DNA of 64,000 nucleotides. It comes from Rhabdophis nuchalis (Eukaryota; Chordata; Lepidosauria; Squamata; Natricidae). The position numbers and the translations under genes are program-made. The notes beneath the pieces are model-generated. The model saw only the letters and a list, made by a program, of their open reading frames with translations. It was not told where the DNA came from and did not search any database. Positions 55,618-64,000 of the stretch are shown piece after piece (the stretch's first letter is position 1; each line of letters opens with the position of its first letter). The stretch lies in the NCBI GenBank assembly GCA_039707465.1, contig CM077645.1, forward strand, positions 60,017,850-60,081,849, written 5' to 3'.

Positions 55618-56119
55618 TCGGTTTTGCGCTTCAAGGTTTTGACGACCATCTTTAAAGCAGCTCGGGACCTAGCTATATGTGAGACCGTCTCCTGCCCCAT
55701 ACATCCCTTCGTCCGATCCGCTCCCACAGAGAGGGTCTTCTCAGGGTGCTGTCGGCCGGGCAATGCCGGTTGGTGACACCCAGGGGCAGGGCCTTCTCTG
55801 TGGCGGGCCATACCCTTTGGAACGACTTACCCCCTGAACTACGTACCATCTCTGACCTACGCCTCTTCCGCAAGTGTCTTAAGACACACCTTTTCCATCA
55901 AGCCGGCCTAGCGTTACCTCCCGTTGTGACTGCTCCTAGATAGTTTTAATTCGAGGGATTTTAATCGATTTTAGCACAGGGTAGGAATTTAATATGTTTT
56001 TAAATTTTGTATTTTGATATTTGTTATGTTTTAAATTTCCTGTGCACCGCCCTGGGTCCTTTTAGGAGAAGGTGTGGGGTATAAATCTAAATAAAATAAA
56101 ATAAATAAAAATAAATAAG
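55618..56119 (+). mobile_element. L2-like 3' fragment J (group 2)
   Basis: Starts in codons for [11 protein letters not shown], has a small deletion (after CATCTTTAAAGC) that breaks the frame, then reads [30 protein letters not shown] codons in alternating frames to QAGLA. The 3' end has GCACCGCCCTGGGTCC and an AAATAAAATAAAATA tail. Non-functional. Confidence 0.85.
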
Positions 56120-56844
56120 AAGTAGTAAAACTAGCTATTTCCTTCCTTCCAAATCTTTACCTTTTAAAGGATCCACTTTGAATGATAATTGAACAAGTCA
56201 TTTAAAAATCTGGAAATTAGAAGGTGGAATGGGAGAAAATCAGGAAGAGATTTTCAGAAGAAGGAGCTGAAATTCTGAAAAGAACCCAGGAATACAGTAT
56301 ATCTAGTGGAGAAGAATGTTGGCAATATTAGTAGCAGTGAAAGAGCATCAACAGCAATGGTGAAAATCACTGCAAGCAGCAGTGCACTTTAGAGGATATG
56401 GATTGAAGATGATAGCAGTACAGCAAAGTAAAGGAGGGTTAAACTAAGAAAAAAGAGTTGGCACTGCTACAACAAAATCTTGGACAGTGGTGATGGTGCA
56501 CCAAAGCTTAGAGGGCTGCCAAGATGGCTAAGTAACCATAATCCTGGAAACTGTAAAAGATCCAGAATACTGTAAGCAATGGAATAAGAGCATAAGGATC
56601 CAGGTCAGAAGCTTGGATTTTTACCAGCAATTTTAAAAAGTGGGAACAGGCAGGATGCGAATATTGCCTTTCAGCAGCAAGCCCAAGAAGCAGCTCCAGC
56701 AGAGAAGTGAAGTGTTGCAACACCAGCTGAGCCTGCAAGTAACTAAAGGAAGGCCTGGGTGAAAAAAGAATTTATAACAAAGTTGGAGCTAAAGTGAAGA
56801 TAGTAGAAGATGCAGTACACAAGTATTATGTGCAGTATATAAGA
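56120..56844. other. No feature recognised
   Basis: Purine-rich DNA with no supported gene or repeat. Confidence 0.45.
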
Positions 56845-57217
56845 CTTAAGACTACAATTGAGCCCAACATTTCTGTTGCCAAGTGAGACATTTGTTAAAT
56901 GAATGTTGCAAATTCAGAAAATTAACAAATTTTCTGTCACAGTTGTTAAGTGAATCACTGCAGTTGTTAAATTAGTAACACGATTGTTAAGTGAATTTGG
57001 CTTCCCCGTAGACTTTGCCTATCTAAAGCTTTCAAAAGATGGTCACATGACCCCGGGACACTGTGATCGTCATAAATATGAGGCAGTTGCCAAATGTCTG
57101 AATTTTGATCACATGATTCTGGGGAACACTGTAATGGTCATAAGTGTGAAAAATGCTCATAAATCACTTTTTTCATTTGTAACTAAGTGAATTCTTGTAA
57201 ATTGAGGTCTACCTGTA
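56845..57217 (+). mobile_element. Tigger-like MITE
   Basis: Left end AAGACTACAATTGAGCCC and right end AAATTGAGGTCTACCTG are degenerate inverted copies. The body has GTTGTTAAGTGAATCAC, CACATGACCCCGGGACAC and CATAAGTGTGAAAAATG in the order of the 40 kb element. TATA-type flanks fit a TA target. No transposase. Confidence 0.75.
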
Positions 57218-57885
57218 TAAGATATGGAATGCTACTGGAGACAGAACAGAGCTATAAAACAGAGTGTTGTATTATAAAAAACATAAAGCATAGTATAAGA
57301 AGTAAATACAGTAAGTAACAGGCTAGGATATTAACTTGAACAAGAAATGCTAAAACCATAGCTTAAATATATGGCAAAAACAGTTGTACAAAGAGATGGG
57401 TACAGGAATTGTTCTGTCTTTTGCTATATGATTGCAATTTAAGGTACTGTTGAAGGTTTGGTCAAGGACATTTACAAGAGCTTTTCAAAAGACATTTTAA
57501 AGCTTTCTTTACTTTTTCAAGACAGCATCTGAAAGATGGTAAACAGAAACATGTTAGAAATTGCTGCAGTTGTATAGACAAAATGTGTTTGCTTATCTTT
57601 ATAGTACAGTCAGAGCTGGTATGTTGACATACTTTACTTGAGTCACTTCAGTGGTTTTCAACTTTAAGCAGTGAGAATATGAGAATTTATAGCCTAGACA
57701 CTATTGGAGAAAGTCAATGTAGAAAAACATTGTATGAAGGAGTAATAATAGCTTTTCTTCTTATAAGAAAGCAATAATAGCAGTTTTGACAATTATCAGA
57801 CACAACTGCCTATGTGGAAGATATATAATTCAATACAGAGCTTTTCATTGTGGATTCCATATATTTTAACACAGGCTTTATTTAC
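57218..57885. other. No feature recognised
   Basis: Nothing supported between the MITE and the CR1/L3 tail. Confidence 0.45.
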
Positions 57886-58700
57886 CATTTATTTATTTAT
57901 TAGAGTTTGTCAAACAAGAACAAGAACAAAAAGAAAAGAAAAAAATGCAATGGAAGGGATGATAGGCAACTTAGTGCACTTATGAACACCCTCTCTACTA
58001 ACCACTTAAGTAAGGTCCATGGAAGTCAATTTGCAATGTGAAAATTTGTAACTCAGACAACTGGATCAGATAGAGCCGTGATGGCGAACCTATGGCACGC
58101 GTGCCACAGGTGGAACGTGAAGCCATTTCTGAGGGCACGCAAAATGTTGCCCTGTCAGCTCCAGCACGCATGCACATGCTGCCCAGCTGATTTTCGGCCT
58201 TGATTTTCAGCAGTTTTTTGTCCTCTGGAGCCTTCAGGGAAACCTCCACAGAGTGAAAAATGGACTTACTGGGCCCACCGGAAGTTGCAAAATGAGCTGT
58301 TTCCGGCCTCCGGAAGGTCTCTGAGAGGGAGGCGTTTTCACCCTCCCCGGATCCAGGACGTGTTTGTGTGTGTGTGAGCAGAGCAGCAGGGCAGGGTGTC
58401 ACGCACAGATGCACAGGGGACATGGCATGGGGAGATTAAATTATGGGGGTGGGCACCCAAGTGCGTGCAATATTGTGCAAGCGCGTGATTTTGTCACCAG
58501 AGGCAAAAAAGTTTTACCATCATTGAGATAGAGCATTCCAGACTTCGACAATTCTATTTCAGAAATAATATTTTTGTAATATAAACTATATAGTATTCTT
58601 GCTACATTCTCAAAAGCTGTCACTTTTTTGTAATCCGTCCCTCCAATAAAAACACATCTGAGAGTAATTTCTGTCCCATGAAACAGTCTCATTCAGAAGG
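57886..58700 (-). mobile_element. CR1/L3-type LINE 3' end (minus strand), split by a hAT
   Basis: On the minus strand the C-terminal codons read ARILYSLYYKN, ELSKSGM, then after the hAT QLSELQIFTLQIDFHGPYLSG, followed by stop, a 3' untranslated region (TGCCTATCATCCCTTCC) and a TTTA tail. The final DFHGPYLSG is typical of this snake LINE group. The nested hAT divides the C-terminal coding region. Confidence 0.75.
58076..58525 (+). mobile_element. hAT MITE nested in the CR1/L3 element
   Basis: The left terminus CCGTGATGGCGAACC and the complement of the right end, CAATGATGGTAAAAC, are matching inverted repeats with some decay. The exact 8-bp repeat AGATAGAG lies on both sides (58068-58075 and 58526-58533). 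Internal CACGCGTGCCACAGGTGG is typical of this family. Non-autonomous. Confidence 0.88.
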
Positions 58701-58879
58701 TTATACAACACATTTATTCTTCTTTTGTTATCAGAATTTATTGGCTCATAAAAAGAACTATTACAATTTATGAATTCATATTTTCATCCTTACCCATAAC
58801 AACACAAGATGTTATATTTTCTAAACAAAATTTTACCCCTTTCATTTTGATATTCAGTATATGTGCAGATCAAATTAGA
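58701..58879. other. Junction of two LINE remnants
   Basis: AT-rich sequence that I cannot assign to either neighbour. Confidence 0.35.
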
Positions 58880-59545
58880 ATGGCCTTTGGTAATTGATAG
58901 GTGGAAATTTTGTCAATATGCATGTTTTTGAGTATGGCACTATTGATAATCACTGGGACCACTATGGCTGGTTTATATCATAATCTTTCAGCTTCAATTT
59001 TCAGAGCTTGATATTTTGGATTCTTCTTTATTCTTTATCTTCTATTCTACTCTGCTTCAGCATTGCCACATCAATTATCCACATTTTCTTCTTTTCAACC
59101 ACAGTTAAATCTGATGTGTTATGAGCCAAGACTTTATCTCACAATATTTAAGCCTGTTCATTTTCAACTACTTTCTCAATTATGTACTTCCATCATTTTT
59201 TTTTATTACTGGCACACAATTTGGTTCAGAATCATTTTGGTGATTGTATTATTTATAAATGGTTTGTGTGATCTTGGACAAGCTAAATATATGATCTAAT
59301 GTTTCATTTGCTCCTTTGCACAATGTGTACTTTGAATCATGTGATGTTTTTTTTTTCAATTCTGACCTTGATTGGATTAGTTTACATAACTTTCTCTTGA
59401 GCAGCCAAACTGAAGCCTTCGGTTTCTTTTTCTTTTAAATGTTCCAGTTGTAAGCTATTGCCAGGCTTTATCTTTATCCACTTTTCCCTCAATCTTTTGT
59501 AGAAATTGATCCTGTAGTTCTTTTTCTTGGGGTGATTTTTTTACA
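58880..59545 (-). mobile_element. R4/Dong-like LINE C-terminal remnant (minus strand)
   Basis: Minus-strand translation in broken frames gives KELQDQFLQKIEGKVDKDK, then KYTLCKGANETLDHI, which is the zinc-knuckle region before the restriction-like endonuclease of R4-type elements, then VVENEQA, DKVLAHNTSDLTVVEKK with IDVAM, and VVPVIINSAIL. The order fits the CCHC plus endonuclease part of R4-clade LINEs, which differ from L2, CR1 and L1 in using a restriction-like nuclease. The (R)PD and ID acidic positions are partly lost (NTSDL). Old and inactive. Confidence 0.7.
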
Positions 59546-59701
59546 TACGCAACCAATGAATTTGTTTCATTGAATTGAAAACAATTATTTTTATTGTATG
59601 ACTGGAAAATTATTTTTATTTCATCTCCATCTCCATCTACTCCATCAGGTTAAATAATTCAAACCTATTATATCCTTTCACAGACAGAAAAGGTGTGTGC
59701 T

Positions 59702-59732
<31 letters not shown>

Positions 59733-60330
59733 TTAAATATTTATTTCATTTACTTATTTTGTAAAGAAATAAACAATACATTTAATAAATAAAGTTTTAT
59801 TATAATTAAATTAATAGATACTTAATAATAAATATATAAATGTAGTCCATTCTCTCCTCTTACATTCCAGGTATACAGGTTTTCATGTGCCATCTTCAAT
59901 CACCAGGTGGCTCCTTTAAATATTGACCTCTGCCAACCACCATAGTTCAGTTCATCAGTCAAAGTAGGATAGGAAAACTGAAAACTAAGCTACTGGTTTC
60001 AATCATATCTGTCCATGTGAAACATTCCTTATTAACAGTCACATAAAACCTGGTACATTTTGCCCAGTATGCCATAAGCACAACCAAGACATAGTTTTAC
60101 TCATGCTATTTTATGTAAGTCAACAAGCAAAGATGAAAATATCTGCATTCTACCAATTCAGGGTGAATATGGATATACTGTGTGCTTCCCCACCTCTTAA
60201 TTTTTTCTAAATGCATTTTGTCTATGTAAATATTCTTTTTAGATGATATATTCACATATAATAATTCTTAGTTTTGGCAAACTACCTACTTATTTCATTT
60301 GTGTTTCAATGTCTCCATCTTATGTAGTAC
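59546..60330. other. AT-rich DNA with a (TTTA)n run
   Basis: A TTTA microsatellite lies at about 59701-59732. No gene or named repeat recognised otherwise. Confidence 0.5.
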
Positions 60331-60749
60331 TTATTTATTTATTTATTTATTTTATTACATTTATATCCCGCCCTTCTCCGCAGAGGACCCAGGGTGGCGC
60401 ACAGGAGATTTAAAAGATATACAAAATAGAAAATAGATAAATAATTTATAATATATATTTTAAATAATCCCGATCCTATGCTAAAACCAATTATTAAAAA
60501 CCCAATTTAAAACTTTTCTAAAAGTCCCCATGGGAGGTTAGGCTAGGCCGGCTTGATGAAAAACGTATGTCTTTAGACATTGGCGGAAGAGGCGGAGGTC
60601 GGTGATTGTCCGGAGTTCAGGGGGTAGGTCGTTCCAAAGGGCAGGGCCCGCCACAGAGAAGGCTCTTCCCCTGGGTGTCACCAGTTGGCATTGTCCGGCC
60701 GACGGCACCCTGAGAAGGCCCTCTCTGTGGGAGCGTATCGGTCTAAGGG

Positions 60750-60751
<2 letters not shown>
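60331..60751 (-). mobile_element. L2-like LINE K (group 2), 3' part
   Basis: A TTTA/TTTTA tail (60331-60356), 3' end with CCCGCCCTTCTCC and CCCAGGGTGGCGCACAGG, then minus-strand codons [18 protein letters not shown] through QAGLA in an open frame. It stops at GGAT (60748-60751), where the ATT array of the group 1 fragment starts. Confidence 0.88.
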
Positions 60752-60826
<75 letters not shown>

Positions 60827-61211
60827 TTTAATTTGTTGACCGCTCCCTCTCCCCATAGGGACTCGGAGCGGTGCACAGGGAAAACTAAAACAATAAATAT
60901 ACAAACACATTAAAAACAAATTAAACATATACCTGTGCTAAAATACCCCATTAACATACTAAAATTCCCAGTTAAAACAACTAAAACCCCATAGAGAGAG
61001 ACTACCCTAGGCCGGCCAAGCAGAAAAGATGTGTTTTTAGTTTTAGACGGAAGGAGCGGAAGTCCGTGGTCGTTCTAATGTCGGGGGGAAGGTCGTTCCA
61101 GAGGGCTGGGCCTGCCACAAAGAGAGCCCTTCCCCTGGGCGTCGCCTGCTGACAAAGTCTAGTGGACAGCACCCGGAGAAGTCCCTCTCTGTGGGAGCGA
61201 ATCGGCCGTGA
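60752..61211 (-). mobile_element. L2-like group 1 fragment inserted in LINE K
   Basis: An (AAT)n tail (60752-60825), group 1 3' end (GACCGCTCCCTCTCCCC and GGACTCGGAGCGGTGCACAG), then minus-strand codons ending LAGLG and reading back through VLSTRLCQQATPRG to [13 protein letters not shown]. At about 61212-61215 (GGAT) the sequence switches to group 2. The insert therefore lies inside K at the point matching its own 5' end. Confidence 0.8.
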
Positions 61212-62228
61212 GGATGTATGGGGCAGGAGACGGTCTCGCATATAACTAGGCCCCGAGCCATGGAGCCCTTTAAAGATGGTCGTCAGAACCTTGAAGCGCA
61301 CCCGAAAGACCACAGGAAGCCAATGCAGCTCGCGCAGGATTGGTGTTATATGGGAGCTTCTGGTGGTTCCCGTAATTACCCGCGCGGCTGCGTTTTGGAC
61401 TAGCTATAGCTTTCGAGTGCACCTCAAGGGAAGCCCCATGTAGAGAGCATTACAGTAGTCGAGACGGGACGTCACGAGAGCTTGAGTAACTGTGCGAAGG
61501 GCAGCCCGGTCCAGTAAGGGGCGGAATTGGCGCATCAGGCCACGCCCCCCTGGCCACGGCCGCCAAATGGTCCTCCAAGGACAGCCGGGAATCCAGGAGG
61601 ACACCCAAATTGTGCACCCTCTCCACGGGGGCCAGTGTTTCACTCCCAATGGCCAGAGTTGGAGTAATCTGGCTGAACCGGGGTGCCGGAAACCACAGCC
61701 ACTCAGTCTTGGCAGGGTTGAGCTTGAGTTTGTTGCCACCCATCCAGATCCGTACGGCTTCCAAACACCGGGACAGCACTTCGGCGGCATCGTTGGGGTG
61801 GTCCGGGGTGGATATGTACAGCTGAATGTCGTCAGCGTACAGATGGTACTCCACCCCAAAACCACGGATGATCTCACCCAGCGGCTTCATATATGTGTTA
61901 AACAGGAAGGGCGAGAGGACCAACCCCTGAGGAACCCCACATAAGAGGGGTCTCGAGGTCGACCTCTGCCCTCCCGTCAACACATATTGCGACCGACCAG
62001 AGAGGTAGGACGAGAACCACCGCAAAACGGTGCCTCCCAGCCCCAACCCCCCCAGTCGGTGCAATAGGATACCATGGTCGATGGTATCAAAAGCCGCCGA
62101 GAGGTCTAACAGGACTAGGATAGAGGAATAACCTCTATTCCGCGCCCTCCAGAGATCATCAACCAATGTGACCAATGCCGTCTCGGTACTGTGACCGGGT
62201 CGGAAGCTGGACTGGTGCGGTCTAGATA
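61212..62228 (-). mobile_element. L2-like LINE K (group 2), 5' part
   Basis: Group 2 coding sequence resuming at the codons for PHTS and [10 protein letters not shown], then upstream through YADD (read YADDIQLYIST), [27 protein letters not shown] and FRPGHSTE. A deletion near 61540 shifts the frame, so two overlapping frames (61404-61877 and 61450-62228) share the coding region. It ends at TCTAGATA (62221-62228), the same truncation point as LINE G. Confidence 0.88.
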
Positions 62229-63290
62229 CTGAGCTGGGCACGCAATACTTGCTGATGAGTGTATGTGTGTGCATTTGTGTGTGTGTGCAAATTTGAACTG
62301 AATGTAGTATTTTGAACATGCGGTAGACACTATCTCAAAATAAGATTGTAATCCTGATATAAAGGAACTTTTGAAAAGGCTATTAATTTGCACAGAAGTG
62401 TTTCCTATATGCATATGAACTATTTGAAATAATTCAAATATAAACTATTTGAAATAATTCAAATATGAACTATTTGTATAATTACACCCTTTTATGGCTG
62501 ATGATCATACTGTTTTTGCCCACTATGGTTGGTTACTCCATAATATGACCATATTATTTGAATAAAACGTAAATCACAAATTAGTATTATTTAACAAGCC
62601 CTCAAAAATGTTATAAGGAAAGAGCACCCTCTGGTGGAATCATTTTAAGAAGGGACATCATGGCAAATAATATGGAGAAAATATTATTTTAATAAAAATC
62701 TTGACTAGGTACACATAAGTGAACTTTGTCATAGTTATGATTTGTGCAAGTTATTTATATAAACTTGCATTATCAACATTTTTAATGTATAGGTAGTATT
62801 CTGTTTTTGTTCATAGTGCCAATATGTCACGTCAGAAACATATCTTTTGGCTTTTTGCATCATAATAATGTCATTCTTTTGTGAATTATATCCAATTATT
62901 ATTATTAATTGTACTTTATTTACAGTAATATTTATAGAGAAATATGGATATAAATTTCTATGACTATTATTTCATGATAAAAGTTTTCAGGTCAATTCTT
63001 TTGAATTGATTTCTTTGGCACGAAAAATATTATCATTTAAGTAAAATTATTCCAATTGCTTGTCCCTTAAAAACATGATATTTTATCTCCTTTGCAAAGT
63101 GAATAATTACAACAGTTGTAGAGAGTAAAAAACAAGCTATAAAATAAAGCTATAGTTTATATATTACATATCTATTTAAAAAGTCTATTATTGTACCATA
63201 TCACAGTGGCTAATTGTCTTCTTTCTAATAACATCTGTAAATTACAAAAATGAATAAAATAAATCTATTAGTGTAGATCTATTTCAAGCT
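62229..63290. other. AT-rich DNA, no feature recognised
   Basis: A short GT-rich stretch lies at 62262-62290. Nothing else supported. Confidence 0.5.
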
Positions 63291-64000
63291 TGCTTCCTCC
63301 CTTAATTGGGGCTTACCAGGGTGTTGTGACACAAGTATATACTTATTCCCCTGGCTCAGCTGATCAGGAGGAGAACCTGGTGGCTTGGTGGCTAAAACAT
63401 CTGCCTAACATGTAATATAGCCCGGGTCAAATTCCAGAAAGGGTATGGCTAGCTGATGAGAGCTAAATAGCTTGAAATAGATATCTACTAGTCTCCCTTG
63501 TTTATTTATTTATCAGCATAAATGTAAACACAAATGGAAACAAAAGGCAACTAAACAAATAGCTTTCTGTCTGCATGGTCTCTTGTGATCATCCGAAAGA
63601 CAGAAAAAGAAAGCAACTTGCTTCCTCCCTTAATTGGGGCTTACCAGGGTGTTGTGACACAAGTATATACTTATTCCCCTGGTTCAGCTGATTGGGAGGA
63701 GAACCTGGTGGCTTAGTGGCTAAAACATCTGTCTAACATGTAATACAGCCCTGGTTCAAATCCCAGTAAGGGTATGGCTAGCTGATGAGAGCTAAATAGT
63801 TTGAAATAGATCTATACTAGTTTCCCTTGTTTATTTATTTATCAGCACCAAAACGTATCACAAATATAACAAAGGCAACGAAACAAATAACTTTCTGTCT
63901 GCATGATCTCTTGTGATCAGCTGAAAGACAGAAAAGGAAAGCAGTTCTGCTCCCTCCCTTAATTGGGGCTTACCAGGGTGTTGTGACACAGTGTACTACT
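63291..64000 (+). repeat. Tandem array, 328-bp unit with tRNA-like promoter
   Basis: The block TTAATTGGGGCTTACCAGGG recurs at about 63302, 63630 and 63959, so the unit is about 328 bp, with two full units and the start of a third running past the window end. Each unit has an A-box-like TGGTGGCTTAGTGGCTAAAA and a B box (GGGTCAAATTCC in unit 1, GGTTCAAATCC in unit 2) about 40 bp apart, then GGTATGGCTAGCTGATGAG and a TTTATTTATTTATCAGCA run. The units differ at scattered sites. It looks like a tRNA-derived SINE turned into a tandem repeat. Confidence 0.85.

Noticed and set aside
60602..60913. Poly-asparagine or poly-leucine/isoleucine frames near 60.75 kb
   Set aside because: Translation of the AAT tail of the inserted group 1 L2 fragment.

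Overview
This is vertebrate, non-coding, transposon-dense DNA, almost certainly from a snake or another squamate. I draw that from the repeat types together: L2-like LINEs, a CR1/L3 LINE end seeding an AATAG microsatellite, an R4-like LINE, several tRNA-derived SINEs I recognise from snakes, hAT, Tigger-like and Helitron non-autonomous DNA elements, and abundant simple repeats. I found no host protein-coding gene. All convincing long reading frames belong to retrotransposons.

Layout. 1-5.8 kb: decayed DNA-transposon and CR1 remnants, an ATCT microsatellite and a perfect 66-bp-arm palindrome. 5.86-24.2 kb: three L2-like LINEs (A, B, C) in the same orientation. B is a hybrid of the 5' part of C and the 3' part of A, made by a tandem duplication of about 7.45 kb whose junction lies in a 59-bp stretch of the reverse transcriptase gene. 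25.4-29.2 kb: a three-layer nest, a CR1 end split by a minus-strand L2, which is split by a young ORF1-only L1-type element with a 13-bp target-site duplication. 29.2-34.5 kb: unannotated AT-rich DNA. 34.5-36.0 kb: minus-strand L2 (E). 36.5-45.8 kb: SINEs, a mariner-like inverted-repeat element holding a GC-rich minisatellite, a hAT inside a Tigger-like element, and an L3 end. 45.96-48.98 kb: minus-strand L2 (D) with a 938-codon open frame. 49.7-56.1 kb: a hAT element carrying telomeric repeats, three plus-strand L2 3' fragments, a Helitron, old L2 and CR1 pieces and another hAT. 56.8-62.2 kb: Tigger-like element, CR1/L3 end with a nested hAT, R4-like LINE remnant, and a patchwork L2. 63.29 kb to the end: a tandem array of a 328-bp unit with a tRNA-like promoter.

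Working parts. The L2 elements encode an AP-type endonuclease and a reverse transcriptase in one protein. B, C and D are open from endonuclease to stop; A differs by a single nonsense codon. Two L2 subfamilies are present: group 1 with an ATT-repeat tail (A, B, C, H, I) and group 2 with an A/T pentamer-type tail (D, E, J, K). Both keep a 3'-terminal stem formed by different bases, as expected if the reverse transcriptase recognises it. The SINEs would depend on LINE machinery of this kind; the small DNA elements have no transposase in this window.
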